Source: Paragemmobacter amnigenus (GTDB taxonomy: Bacteria; Pseudomonadota; Alphaproteobacteria; Rhodobacterales; Rhodobacteraceae). From it: a stretch of DNA of 64,000 nt. Location: NCBI RefSeq assembly GCF_009908265.2, contig NZ_JAAATX020000006.1:186001-250000 (forward strand), in the 5' to 3' direction. Each line of letters begins with the position of its first letter. Positions within the stretch are counted from its first letter, which is position 1. The notes under the pieces were generated by a model that saw nothing but the letters and a program-made list of their open reading frames with translations, did no database searches and was not told the DNA's origin. Of the stretch, positions 26,659-35,206 are shown in pieces. The translations under genes were made by a program, and so were the position numbers.

Positions 26659-28638
26659 ATGCCAACCCACCACCCCCACCTGACCTCGCCCATCTCCCTG
26701 CGCGGCACCACGCTGCGCAACCGCATCGTCTTCGGCGCGCATACGAACAACATGTCCGACATGGGCCACCCCGGCCCCCGCACGCTGGGCTACATCGCAG
26801 AACGCGCCAAGGGTGGCGCGGGGATGATCGTGATGGAACCCGTCCCCGTCCACCGCACGGGCGTCCTCACCCGCGGCAACTACCTGCACGGCACCGACGA
26901 CATCATCCCCGCCTTCCGCAAGGTGACCGACGCCGCCCGCTCCGAAGGCGCCGTCATCCTGCAACAGCTTTACCACATCGGCGCGCATGGCGATTCCGAC
27001 CTGTCCTTCCAACCCCACTGGTCCCCTTCCGGCCATGCCTCCTACCACGACTCGGACGGCTCCCACTGCATGGCCGAATCGGAAATCGAGGAACTCATCG
27101 ACGCCCACATCGCCGCCGCCATCCGCTGCCAGAAGGCAGGCTTTCAGGGGGTAGAGGTCTGGGCCGCCTACCACTCTCTCCTCGACCAGTTCTGGACCCC
27201 GTGGTCCAACACCCGCGACGACAGATGGGGCGGCTCGCTCGAAAACCGCACCCGCTTTTCCCGCACCATCATCGAAGGCATCCGCCGCGCCTGTGGCGAG
27301 GATTTCATCGTCGGCCTCGCCGTCTCCACCTCCGACGCGCATGACGTGACCCTCTCGGTCGAGTCGCTGACCGAAATCGTGGCGCTGCACGACGCCACGG
27401 GCCATATCGACTATGTCACCTGCGGCCATGGCGGCTATCTCGACTTCGAACGCCTGATGCCCACCTTCCTCTTTGCGGAAAAACTCACAGCCCCCGTCAC
27501 CGAAATCCTGAAAGGCGCGGTGAAACACGCCAAGGTGACGTCCGAGGCGCATGTCAGAACCCCCGACAACGCCGAAACCATCATCGCCTCGGGTCAGGCC
27601 GACATGGTGTCGATCGTGCGCGGCCAGATCGCTGACCCCCACCTCGCCGCCAAGACGATGGCAGGCCGCGCGGAGGACATCCGCGCCTGCATCTCCTGCA
27701 ACCAGATGTGCTGGGGCCGCCGGTCGCGCGACTACTGGATCTCCTGCCTCATCAACCCCAGCGCGGGGCGCGAATGGGAATGGGGCGGCGACCGCTTCAC
27801 CCCCGCCGCCACGCCCCGCCACATCCTCATCGTCGGCGCAGGCCCCGCGGGGTGCGAGGCCGCCCGCGCCGCCGCCGAACGCGGCCACCGTGTCGACCTT
27901 GTCGAAGCCGCCCCCCGCATCGGCGGCCAGTTCCGCCTTGCGGGCGAACAACCCCGCCGCGCCCAGATCATCGACCTCTTCGACTGGTACGAACGCCAGT
28001 TCGCCCGCCTCGGCGTCACACTCCACCTCAACACCTATCTGGACGAGGGCGACATCGCCGCCCACCCCGCCGACACGGTGATCCTCGCCACCGGCTCCCT
28101 CCCCGACCCCGACGCGAAACAGCGCTGGCTCCCCGCGCTGCCCCGCCTGCCGGGGCTGGAAAACGGCAATGTCTGGTCGCCCGAGGACGTCATGCGCCGC
28201 GAAGCGCGCCTTGGCGACACCGTCATCCTCTATGACGAAGGCGGCAACTGGCGCGGCGTCGGCACCGCCTGGGCCATGGCCGAACAGGGCAAAAAGGTGA
28301 TCCTCGTCACCCCCGACCCCTACGTCGGCAAGGAAATCACCCGCACCTCCGCCGATGCCCCCGCCCGCCAGCGCCTGGCGAAACTCGGCGCGCAATTCCT
28401 GACCGAACACGTCATCACCCGCTGGCACGGCAACGGCGCGACTGTCCGCTCAGGGCTCACAGGCGAGGAAACCACCCTCCCCGCCTCCGCCCTCGTGATG
28501 GCCACGACCAACATCGCCTTCGACCCCTTCCCCGAAACCTTCGCAGGCAAACAGACCCACCGCATCGGCGACTGCGCCGCCCCGCGTCAGGCCCCCTATG
28601 CCTTCCACGAAGGCCGGAAGATCGCCCTCACCCTCTGA
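26659..28638 (+). CDS. FMN/[4Fe-4S]/FAD oxidoreductase of the trimethylamine dehydrogenase / 2,4-dienoyl-CoA reductase family
   Basis: The 659-residue protein has an OYE-like FMN barrel (1-370) with LRNRIVFGAHTNNM, QQLYHIGAHG and a DDRWGGSLENR motif. The iron-sulfur site CISCNQMC with a further Cys 12 residues on follows near 340-365. The C-terminal half is a Rossmann module starting ILIVGAGPAGCEAARAA. The layout is that of trimethylamine/dimethylamine dehydrogenases, N-methylproline demethylase and dienoyl-CoA reductase. YHSLLDQFW in the barrel replaces the HGYL motif common in OYE relatives, so the substrate is probably different. It overlaps the converging acyltransferase gene by 11 bases at its 3' end. 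Confidence 0.88.
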   Translation: MPTHHPHLTSPISLRGTTLRNRIVFGAHTNNMSDMGHPGPRTLGYIAERAKGGAGMIVMEPVPVHRTGVLTRGNYLHGTDDIIPAFRKVTDAARSEGAVILQQLYHIGAHGDSDLSFQPHWSPSGHASYHDSDGSHCMAESEIEELIDAHIAAAIRCQKAGFQGVEVWAAYHSLLDQFWTPWSNTRDDRWGGSLENRTRFSRTIIEGIRRACGEDFIVGLAVSTSDAHDVTLSVESLTEIVALHDATGHIDYVTCGHGGYLDFERLMPTFLFAEKLTAPVTEILKGAVKHAKVTSEAHVRTPDNAETIIASGQADMVSIVRGQIADPHLAAKTMAGRAEDIRACISCNQMCWGRRSRDYWISCLINPSAGREWEWGGDRFTPAATPRHILIVGAGPAGCEAARAAAERGHRVDLVEAAPRIGGQFRLAGEQPRRAQIIDLFDWYERQFARLGVTLHLNTYLDEGDIAAHPADTVILATGSLPDPDAKQRWLPALPRLPGLENGNVWSPEDVMRREARLGDTVILYDEGGNWRGVGTAWAMAEQGKKVILVTPDPYVGKEITRTSADAPARQRLAKLGAQFLTEHVITRWHGNGATVRSGLTGEETTLPASALVMATTNIAFDPFPETFAGKQTHRIGDCAAPRQAPYAFHEGRKIALTL

Positions 28639-29668
28639 TCTTCTCTGCGGCTTGACGCCCCCAACGGTTCGTCGGTCGCTCCACTACGATGTATGTGACC
28701 GTCGACAATCCAACCGTAATTACTGCAACAAGCCCAAAGCGCAGTGTGCCCTCTGCTACTGCATTGCCGAGCAAGGCAATTACCAAGAGATGCCAAAGAT
28801 AGATGCTGTAACTAATGGTTCCGAGAAAGCGCAGCGGCACCGAGTCAAGCCACAGTCCTCCTCCAACGGAGTCCTTCCGCGCCAAGAGAATTCCTGCGGT
28901 CGCCAACCCGATCAATGCACCACCGCCGGGTAGCGGAGACAGTAGGACCAAAATGAACATAGCGACGGAACCCCAAAGCACCGCTCCCGCCATTGGCGAG
29001 ACTTTATACCAACCTCCATCGCGCATGCGATAACAAGCAGCACCTAAAAGGAAATAGGCTCCGAAGGTCGTGGGAAACCATTTTGCGGCCACAGATTCCG
29101 CCACCACCCCAAACACTAACCGCGTCAATGCCGCCAGAACCAGCAGGATCGCAAGCCAAACAAGAAATGTCCGCAGGGCAGTCACACGCGACAAAAGCAA
29201 CGGCAGGACAATATACCAGAACACCTCGATCGGAATGGTCCACTCCACGCCAAGAATGCTGTTAGCGATCCGATAGTCCAGAAAACTCAGAAAGGTAACG
29301 TGCATGAGAAGATTGTATACCCCGATTTCCATACCGAATTCGGTCAGGAAAAACGGCGTTGGCGTAAGCCCTGCATGATACAGAATTGCAGCAATTGCGA
29401 TGATGGCCCAGTAGGCCGGCGCGATACGCGCCATCCTCCGCACCAGAAATTCACGATAACTGCCGCTCGAAGTCCAGGTTGCCGCGATGGTGAAGCCTGA
29501 GATCACGAAAAATACCTGAACCCCGTACTTTCCAGCGCCGGTAATGTTCTGCCCAACCCAACCTAAATCGGAAAAGCCGCCGGTATGAATACAGACAACC
29601 ATCAAAGCCGCGATTGCACGCAGACCGGTTATGAAATCCGTCTCGCCGTAATTCCTGAGAAAGCTCAA
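28628..29668 (-). CDS. Acyltransferase family 3 membrane protein
   Basis: The 346-residue protein is an integral membrane O-acyltransferase of the OafA/NodX type: FITGLRAIAALMVVCIHTGGF, with the catalytic His at about 27, then VFFVISGFTIA, FLVRRMARIAPAYWAI and IPIEVFWYIVLPL, with about ten hydrophobic segments and a C-terminal SIYLWHLLVI. Such enzymes acetylate surface or periplasmic sugars. The start is TTG at 29668, supported by AAAGGAGA 7 bases upstream. Base composition is lower in G+C than the neighbours, which suggests transfer. It may modify the glycan made in the 9-24 kb locus. Confidence 0.88.
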   Translation of the reverse strand: MSFLRNYGETDFITGLRAIAALMVVCIHTGGFSDLGWVGQNITGAGKYGVQVFFVISGFTIAATWTSSGSYREFLVRRMARIAPAYWAIIAIAAILYHAGLTPTPFFLTEFGMEIGVYNLLMHVTFLSFLDYRIANSILGVEWTIPIEVFWYIVLPLLLSRVTALRTFLVWLAILLVLAALTRLVFGVVAESVAAKWFPTTFGAYFLLGAACYRMRDGGWYKVSPMAGAVLWGSVAMFILVLLSPLPGGGALIGLATAGILLARKDSVGGGLWLDSVPLRFLGTISYSIYLWHLLVIALLGNAVAEGTLRFGLVAVITVGLSTVTYIVVERPTNRWGRQAAEKIRG

Positions 29669-29690
29669 ACGATCTCTCCTTTGCTAGCCA

Positions 29691-30353
29691 TCAGAACGGA
29701 CAGACCGCCGCGAACTCCACCCATCCCCCGCCCTCGGGATGGTGCAGCCCCAACCGCTCCGCATGCAGCATCAGGCGCGGAAAGTCCCGCGCCGCCCCCT
29801 CGGCATAGATCGGATCACCAAGGATCGGATGGCCCAGCGACAGCATATGCACCCGCAACTGGTGGCTCCGCCCCGTCAGCGGGAACATCCTGACCCGCGT
29901 CTCGCCCGCACCGCGCGCGATCACCTCCCACTCCGTCACCGCGGGTCGCCCGCGCTCGTGGTCGACCTTCTGGCGCGGGCGATAGTCCCAGTCGGCGCAA
30001 AGCGGCAGCTCCACCCGCCCGCGATCCGGCCCCATCACCCCCGCCACCCGCGCGACATAGCTCTTCTTCGCCCGCCGCTTCTCGAACTCCTGCCCCAGAA
30101 AGCCCTGCGCCGCCTTGTCCCGCGCAAAGATCATCACGCCCGACGTGTCGCAATCCAGCCGGTGCACCAGCAACGCGCCGGGGCGGAACGCCTCCAGCCG
30201 CGACATCAGGCAATCCTCCCGCCCCTCCAGCTTGCCGGGCACGGACAGCAGGCCCGACGGCTTGTCCACCACGATGATCCGCGCATCCTCGTACAGGATC
30301 ACCGGATCGCCCGCCGGCGGGTCATAGTCGAAATCGGCCAGCAGGCTGCTCAC
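29691..30353 (-). CDS. RluA-family RNA pseudouridine synthase
   Basis: The 220-residue protein has the RluA motifs VVDKPSGLLSVPG, LLVHRLDCDTSGVMIFA with the catalytic Asp in HRLD, and GRSHQLRVHM. It isomerises uridine in rRNA or tRNA. Its small size and lack of an S4 domain are most like RluA (23S U746 and tRNA U32), rather than RluC or RluD. The GTG start at 30353 overlaps the TGA of the homocysteine methyltransferase-like gene (GTGA), so they are co-transcribed. Confidence 0.88.
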   Translation of the reverse strand: MSSLLADFDYDPPAGDPVILYEDARIIVVDKPSGLLSVPGKLEGREDCLMSRLEAFRPGALLVHRLDCDTSGVMIFARDKAAQGFLGQEFEKRRAKKSYVARVAGVMGPDRGRVELPLCADWDYRPRQKVDHERGRPAVTEWEVIARGAGETRVRMFPLTGRSHQLRVHMLSLGHPILGDPIYAEGAARDFPRLMLHAERLGLHHPEGGGWVEFAAVCPF

Positions 30354-31246
30354 ACCACCACATGCCCCGCCGCGCGCAGCGCCGCCGCCAGCGCGGCGAT
30401 ATGCGCAGGCCCCACCTCGCAGCAGCCCCCCACGATCGTCGCCCCCTGCGCGACCCAGCCCATGGCGAACTCCACGTATTTCTCCGGCGTCAGGTCGTGG
30501 CGATGGGTCAATGCCGCCACCGTCGGCGCATCCTCCAGAAACCCGTCCGAGATATGGGTGAACCCGTTGGCATAGGCCCCGAAAGGCACGCCAAAGCCCT
30601 TCACCACCTCCATCGCCGCCGCCATCGCCTCGGGCACGGAACAGTTCACCAGCACCGCCGCAGGACGATAGGCGTCCACCACCCGCTTCAGCTCTGCCAA
30701 AGGTTCTTCCGACCGCAGCTTCGTGCCGTCGCGGTCATGCACCGTCACCGACAGCCAGACAGGCTTGCCCCCCGCCTGCGCGCCCTTGATCGCCCCTTCG
30801 GCCTGCGTCACGCTCGCCATCGTCTCGCACAGGATCACGTCGACCTGCGGGCCAAGGATCGCGGCGATCTCGGCATATTTCGGCGCGGCCTCGGCGACCG
30901 GCAGGGTCACATCCGCGCGGTATGTGGCGACCAGCGGCCCCATCGACCCCGCGATCCGCCCCGCCCCATGCGCCGCCCGCGCCGCCACCGCCTCGGCCAC
31001 CGCCTTGCGGTGCAGGTCCGCAAACAGGTGATCCAGGCCAAAGCGTTCCAGTCGGTCATGGTGGATCGCATAGGTGTTGGTCGTCGCAACCGTCGCGCCC
31101 GCGGCAAAGTAATCGTCATGGATCGCGCGCACCAGATGCGGATGGTCCAGCATCACCCGCGTCGCCCAGAGCGGCGTGGGCTCATCCCCCGACCGCGCCA
31201 CCAGTTCCTGCCCCATGCCGCCGTCCAGCAACGTGATTTCGGCCAT
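30350..31246 (-). CDS. Homocysteine S-methyltransferase family protein
   Basis: The 298-residue protein starts ITLLDGGMGQELV, the barrel start of homocysteine methyltransferases. It carries the zinc-binding cysteines in LVNCSVPEA and IVGGCCEVGP near the C-terminus. Family members methylate homocysteine from S-methylmethionine, betaine or SAM. ATG 31246 is preferred because AGGGGA lies 8 bases before it; ATG 31252 is an alternative that sits too close. It lies downstream of a free-methionine-sulfoxide reductase, so a methionine-salvage theme is possible. Confidence 0.87.
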   Translation of the reverse strand: MAEITLLDGGMGQELVARSGDEPTPLWATRVMLDHPHLVRAIHDDYFAAGATVATTNTYAIHHDRLERFGLDHLFADLHRKAVAEAVAARAAHGAGRIAGSMGPLVATYRADVTLPVAEAAPKYAEIAAILGPQVDVILCETMASVTQAEGAIKGAQAGGKPVWLSVTVHDRDGTKLRSEEPLAELKRVVDAYRPAAVLVNCSVPEAMAAAMEVVKGFGVPFGAYANGFTHISDGFLEDAPTVAALTHRHDLTPEKYVEFAMGWVAQGATIVGGCCEVGPAHIAALAAALRAAGHVVV

Positions 31247-31314
31247 ATCCATGCTCCCCTGCTTTTCCCCACCTATCCCTGCCGCGGGCCGCAGCGCAAG
31301 CACCCGCCGCGGAA

Positions 31315-31370
31315 CGGGGGGCTTTGCGCCCCCCGGACCCCCCGCAGGGTAGTTGGGCCGAGATGAAGGG
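31315..31370 (-). terminator. TTCATCTCGGC box plus GC hairpin
   Basis: On the minus strand, directly after the GFA gene stop, CTTCATCTCGGCCCAACTAC is followed by a G-tract and a perfect 8-bp stem, CGGGGGGC with GCCCCCCG (31315-31322 and 31328-31335). It matches the dispersed box seen at 1801, 26451 and 54111 and separates the GFA gene from the homocysteine methyltransferase-like gene. Confidence 0.6.
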
Positions 31371-31372
31371 GA

Positions 31373-32170
31373 TCAGTCCCGCCCCGCCATTTGGGGCAAC
31401 CCGTCCGTGATGTCGTAATGGCTGCCCTTTTCGGCCACGAAGATATGCGCGGCCAGACGCCCGCCGGTCGGCCCGTCCACGCATCCCGCCTCGACCGAAA
31501 AGCCGCCCACCGCATCGCGGAACCACAGGCTCGACCCGCAGCGCCCGCAAAAGCCGCGCAGCGCACCCCCCGCCGTGCGGTATTCCGCCAGCCCCTCGCG
31601 CGACTGCCAGTCGACCGACGCCTCCTCCGCATCGAAGGAGGCGGAATAATGCCCCGAAAGGCTGCGGCACTGGTGGCAATGGCAGGCGGTGATCTCTCCC
31701 GCCGGTCCGGCCACCGTGAACCGGCACGCCCCGCACAGGCAGGACGCCGCCAGCCGCTCCGGCGCGGCCACGGCTTCGGGCGGCGGCCCTTCGGGGGCGT
31801 AATAATCCCCGGCATCCTGCGTGTAGATATGCTCCGCCACGCGGATATCGACCGGCCCCTCCAGCGCGGCGGGGGAAAAGCTGATGCAATGCTCCTCGGG
31901 CGTGCCCCAGTCGAAGACGGCATCCGCCTCGGGCAGCCAGAACAGCGTCGCCCCGCAGTCGCCGCAGAACCCCCGCTGCGCCACCGGCGAAGACCGGAAC
32001 CACCGCAGCCCCCGCCCCTCGGTCACGCGCCACTTCGCCACGGGAACCGAGGCCGCCGCCCAGTAATGCCCGCTCACCTTGCGGCATTGCGTGCAATGGC
32101 AGGCCAGCGCGTCGCGGATCGGCCCCTCCACCTCGAACCGCACCGCGCCGCAGTGGCAGGCACCCCGCAT
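31373..32170 (-). CDS. Tandem GFA-domain (Mss4-fold) zinc protein
   Basis: The 265-residue protein is two GFA domains in tandem. The first has CHCGAVRFEVEG, ACHCTQCRKVSGHY and GFCGDCGATLFW. The second, from about residue 137, repeats this as CLCGACRFTVAG, ACHCHQCRSLSGHY and GFCGRCGSSLWF. The cysteines of both zinc sites are intact in each half. The family is named for glutathione-dependent formaldehyde-activating enzyme, but most members have no proven activity. ATG 32170 overlaps the TGA of the msrC-like gene. Confidence 0.9.
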   Translation of the reverse strand: MRGACHCGAVRFEVEGPIRDALACHCTQCRKVSGHYWAAASVPVAKWRVTEGRGLRWFRSSPVAQRGFCGDCGATLFWLPEADAVFDWGTPEEHCISFSPAALEGPVDIRVAEHIYTQDAGDYYAPEGPPPEAVAAPERLAASCLCGACRFTVAGPAGEITACHCHQCRSLSGHYSASFDAEEASVDWQSREGLAEYRTAGGALRGFCGRCGSSLWFRDAVGGFSVEAGCVDGPTGGRLAAHIFVAEKGSHYDITDGLPQMAGRD

Positions 32171-32625
32171 CACACCGCGTCCCGGAACACTTCGGCCAGC
32201 AGCGGCACCAGCCAGTCCTCGTCCGCCTTGGTAAAGGCCGCGGGCGTGTCGCTGTCCAGATCCAGCACCCCCAGCAGCTCGCCCTTCCCGTTCCAGACCG
32301 GCAGCACCAGTTCCGACCGGGTCGAGGAGGAACAGGCGATGTGATCGGCAAACGCCTCCACATCCGGCACGTTCTGCACCTGCCCCGTCCGCGCCGCCGC
32401 CCCGCAGACGCCACGGCTGAACGGGATGATCAGACAGCCATGCCCGCCCTGATAGGGCCCGATCTTCAACATCTCGGGCCCCGTCACGCGGTAGAACCCC
32501 GTCCAGTCGCAGAACGGATGGTGGTGATGGATCTCGCACACCACCGTAGCCATCAAGGCGACCGTATCCGTCTCGCCCGCGCAGAGCGCACGGATCGCCG
32601 CCGTGATCGCGTCATAGTCCACCAT
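32170..32625 (-). CDS. msrC: Free methionine-R-sulfoxide reductase (GAF domain)
   Basis: The 151-residue single GAF-domain protein keeps the three cysteines of fRMsr enzymes: C64 in GGHGCLIIPF, C74 in RGVCGAAA and C98 in HIACSSSTRSELVLP. The enzyme reduces free methionine-R-sulfoxide with thioredoxin. ATG 32625 gives the normal N-terminus, and the frame upstream runs into the gamma-glutamyltransferase stop two bases away. It forms an operon with that gene upstream and the GFA gene downstream, consistent with thiol or oxidative-damage metabolism. Confidence 0.92.
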   Translation of the reverse strand: MVDYDAITAAIRALCAGETDTVALMATVVCEIHHHHPFCDWTGFYRVTGPEMLKIGPYQGGHGCLIIPFSRGVCGAAARTGQVQNVPDVEAFADHIACSSSTRSELVLPVWNGKGELLGVLDLDSDTPAAFTKADEDWLVPLLAEVFRDAV

Positions 32626-32626
32626 G

Positions 32627-34204
32627 TCAGTACCCCAACGCGCAGCCATCTTTGCGGGGGTCCGATGCACCGACCAGAACCCCGTCCTCGCCGATCAGGA
32701 TCGCCTGACAGCCGCCAATGGGATCGTTCGGGATCGACACCTGATGCCCCATCTCCGCCAGCCTTGCCCGCACCGCATCGGAATAGCCGCGTTCGACCAG
32801 CATCCCCTCCGCGCCGGAAAAACAGCGCGGCGCATCGTTGGCCGCCTGCGGATGCATCCCGTAATCCACCAGATTGGTGACATAGCGCGCATGGCCGCAG
32901 GGCTGATAGGCCCCGCCCATCACGCCGAAGGGCATCGTCACGCGGCCACCCTGACGCAGCATCCCCGGAATGATCGTGTGCATCGGCCGCTTGCCCGGCC
33001 CCGCCTCGTTCGGATGCCCCGCCTGCAGGGTAAAGCCAGCCCCGCGGTTCTGGAAATTGATCCCGAACTTCTCGGACGCCAGCCCCGACCCGAACCCCCA
33101 GAAGATCGAATAGATCAGGCTGACCGCCATCCGGTCCTTGTCCACGACCGTGATATAGATCGTGTCCTTGTGCACCGCCTCGGTCAAAGGTGCCGCCGCC
33201 GCCATCGCCCGCTTCGGGTCGATCAGTGCGGCCAGCTTCGCCGCCGTCTCGGGCGCCAGCATATGCGCCAGCCGCGACATGTGGTCGGGGTCCGCGATGA
33301 AACGGTTGCGCGCGTCATAGGCCAGCTTCGCCGCCTCTGCCTCAAGATGCGCGCGCTCCACCCCGAACGGGTCCATGCCCGGCAGGTCGAAATGACTCAG
33401 GATGTTCAGCATCAGGATCGCCGTCGCCCCCTGCCCGTTCGGCGGATGCTCCAGCAGCTCGACCCCCTTGTACTGCCCCGACACAGGCGTGGTGTAGTCG
33501 CAGGCCACCCCCGCGAAATCCTCCATCGTATGCGTCCCGCCCAGCGCGCGCAGCGATGCGACCATGTCCTCGGCCACCTCGCCCTCGTAGAACCCCTTGC
33601 GCCCCTCCTTCGCGATCCGGCGCAGCACCTCCGCCTGACCGGGCGCGCGGAAGACCTGCCCCGCCTTGGGCACCGCACCGTTCACCAGATAGTGCCGCCG
33701 CGCCGCCCCCTGCAGCCGCACCGCATCGCCTTCCCAGTCGAAGGCCACGCGCGGCGCGACGGGGATGCCCTCGTCGGCATAGCGGATCGCGGGGGCCAGC
33801 ACCGCATCCAGCCCCAGCTTGCCCCAATCCGCCGACAGCCGGCAGAAGGCATCCACCGCCCCGGGCAGCGTCACGGGGTCCACCCCGTCCAGCGGCACCG
33901 CCGTCAGCCCGCGATCCCGCATCGCCTGCGCCGAATAGCCCGCCGGTGCCCGCCCCGACCCGTTCAGCGCGATCACATCCTCGCGCCCCGCCGGTTTGAT
34001 CAGGACAAAGCAATCCCCCCCGATCCCCGTCATCTGCGGCTCGGCAATGCCCAGAAGCACCGCCCCCGCGATGGCCGCATCCACGGCATTGCCGCCCCGC
34101 TCCATCACATCGACGGCCACCTTCGCGGCCAGCGGATGCGACGTCGCGCATATCCCGTTCTGGGCATAGACGGCCGACCGGCCCGGCATGTGGAAATCGC
34201 GCAT
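32627..34204 (-). CDS. Gamma-glutamyltransferase family protein
   Basis: This 525-residue Ntn-hydrolase homologue has the N-terminal GICATSHPLAAKVAVDVMERGGNAVDAA. The processing/nucleophile threonine is T348 in HKDTIYITVVDKD, and the C-terminal subunit ends DPRKDGCALGY. Classical GGTs have TTH at the cleavage site; here the sequence is DTIY, as in the cytoplasmic YwrD-like branch. No signal peptide is present, so it is probably cytoplasmic. GGAGGACAGG precedes the ATG. It is the first gene of a minus-strand operon with msrC and the GFA gene. Confidence 0.88.
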   Translation of the reverse strand: MRDFHMPGRSAVYAQNGICATSHPLAAKVAVDVMERGGNAVDAAIAGAVLLGIAEPQMTGIGGDCFVLIKPAGREDVIALNGSGRAPAGYSAQAMRDRGLTAVPLDGVDPVTLPGAVDAFCRLSADWGKLGLDAVLAPAIRYADEGIPVAPRVAFDWEGDAVRLQGAARRHYLVNGAVPKAGQVFRAPGQAEVLRRIAKEGRKGFYEGEVAEDMVASLRALGGTHTMEDFAGVACDYTTPVSGQYKGVELLEHPPNGQGATAILMLNILSHFDLPGMDPFGVERAHLEAEAAKLAYDARNRFIADPDHMSRLAHMLAPETAAKLAALIDPKRAMAAAAPLTEAVHKDTIYITVVDKDRMAVSLIYSIFWGFGSGLASEKFGINFQNRGAGFTLQAGHPNEAGPGKRPMHTIIPGMLRQGGRVTMPFGVMGGAYQPCGHARYVTNLVDYGMHPQAANDAPRCFSGAEGMLVERGYSDAVRARLAEMGHQVSIPNDPIGGCQAILIGEDGVLVGASDPRKDGCALGY

Positions 34205-34416
34205 CCTGTCCTCCCCGTTTCCCTCGACGGGAAACTAGGGGGCCGCGCGCGACAAGCCAATATTTCTTGCAAAACCCCCGCGCGCAAAGCGACCCCGATG
34301 CCTGGGACACGTTTTGGGGGCTGGAAATCCGCGGCATCGGGGTGCAGCCCGAAGGCTACACCCTAGTAACGGCGTGTGGCGCGCGGGGTTTAGCCCGCCG
34401 CGCCGCGCAACGCGCC
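34205..34416 (-). promoter_or_regulatory. Leader region with alternative hairpins upstream of the GGT gene
   Basis: Between the anti-sigma gene and the GGT gene lie three structures. GGCGCGCGGG/CCCGCCGCGCC forms around 34378-34404. GGGTGCAGCC (34340-34349) pairs with GGCTACACCC (34354-34363) with one mismatch around CGAA. A 10-bp pair joins CCCCGATGCC (34293-34302) and GGCATCGGGG (34333-34342). The last two share the bases at 34340-34342, so they exclude each other. They may be the terminator of the anti-sigma operon, or an attenuator in the GGT leader. No gene is credible here. Confidence 0.45.
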
Positions 34417-34830
34417 TCAGTCCCCCGCCCGCACGCAGAGCGACAGCACATTCATCCCCCGCTGCCGCCGCATCCGCACCCTCTCGGTCAGGGCAAGGAT
34501 CAGCGGCCAGCCGAACCCGCCCTCCGCCGCGCCCGCGGGCATCGCGGCACGAACCGCCCCGCGCGGCACGGGACCGGCGGCATCCACGATCCGCCACGCC
34601 CGCCCCGCAGGCCCCCGCCCCGGCAAAAGGCCGATCCAGCCCGCCCCGCCCGCATAGCCATGCTCCACCACGTTGTTCAGCGCCTCGGCCAGCACCAGAA
34701 GCGTGCAGTCCCGCTCCTCCGCCGTCAGCCGCGCCAGCGCGGGGTCCGACTCCAGCCGCTGCAACAACCCGCGCACGGCGGCAGGGTCCGCCGCGATCAC
34801 ATGCCGCTCAGACCGCCGCGCGCAGGGCAT
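34417..34830 (-). CDS. RsbW-type anti-sigma factor (HATPase) serine kinase
   Basis: The 137-residue protein has a GHKL ATPase fold: the N-box LLVLAEALNNVVEHGYAG at about 50-67 and a degenerate G-box GFGWPLILALTERV near 105-118. RsbW-like kinases phosphorylate a STAS antagonist and bind a sigma factor or other partner. ATG 34830 is chosen because GGGGGTGGGCG lies just before it; ATG 34845 lacks a site and GTG 34800 is possible. It overlaps the upstream STAS gene by 23 bases. No sigma factor or PP2C phosphatase is near, so the target is unknown. Confidence 0.78.
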   Translation of the reverse strand: MPCARRSERHVIAADPAAVRGLLQRLESDPALARLTAEERDCTLLVLAEALNNVVEHGYAGGAGWIGLLPGRGPAGRAWRIVDAAGPVPRGAVRAAMPAGAAEGGFGWPLILALTERVRMRRQRGMNVLSLCVRAGD

Positions 34831-35143
34831 CGCCCACCCCCGCATGGATGGTGAAGATCTGCTCCATCCGCGTCAGCCGGAACACCCGCGCCACCGCAGG
34901 CGTCAGCCCCGCCAGCTCCAGCCGCTGCTCTGCCCGCATGAAGCGCTGCACCGCCACCACCGCACCCAGCCCGCTGCTGTCCAGAAACCCGACGCCGGAC
35001 AGGTCCAGCACGACCCGCGCCCCCGCCCCCTCGACCGCCGCCTTCATGCGGTCCTTGAACAGCACCGCCACCATGGCATCCAGCCGCGGCTGGTCGGGAC
35101 GGACCACCGTCACCTCTCCCTGCCTCTCGACACAAAGCTCCAT
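34808..35143 (-). CDS. STAS-domain anti-sigma factor antagonist
   Basis: The 111-residue STAS protein has the diagnostic VVLDLSGVGFLDSSGLGAVV, with the phosphorylatable S56. In the partner-switch model it binds the HATPase protein encoded downstream when unphosphorylated and so frees the kinase's target. AAGGGGGAT precedes ATG 35143. It is the first of a two-gene operon with the HATPase gene. In related bacteria such pairs control stress sigma factors or exopolysaccharide/biofilm genes; nothing here decides between these. Confidence 0.88.
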   Translation of the reverse strand: MELCVERQGEVTVVRPDQPRLDAMVAVLFKDRMKAAVEGAGARVVLDLSGVGFLDSSGLGAVVAVQRFMRAEQRLELAGLTPAVARVFRLTRMEQIFTIHAGVGDALRAAV

Positions 35144-35206
35144 GCGCCTATCCCCCTTGCCGACCGGCGGAAGGATGCACGCGGACCCGTGAAGAAGTGG
35201 TAAGCG

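Noticed and set aside
32624-34366. 580-codon plus-strand frame across the GGT gene
   Set aside because: It is antisense to a gene with clear gamma-glutamyltransferase motifs and is Arg/His/Pro-rich.
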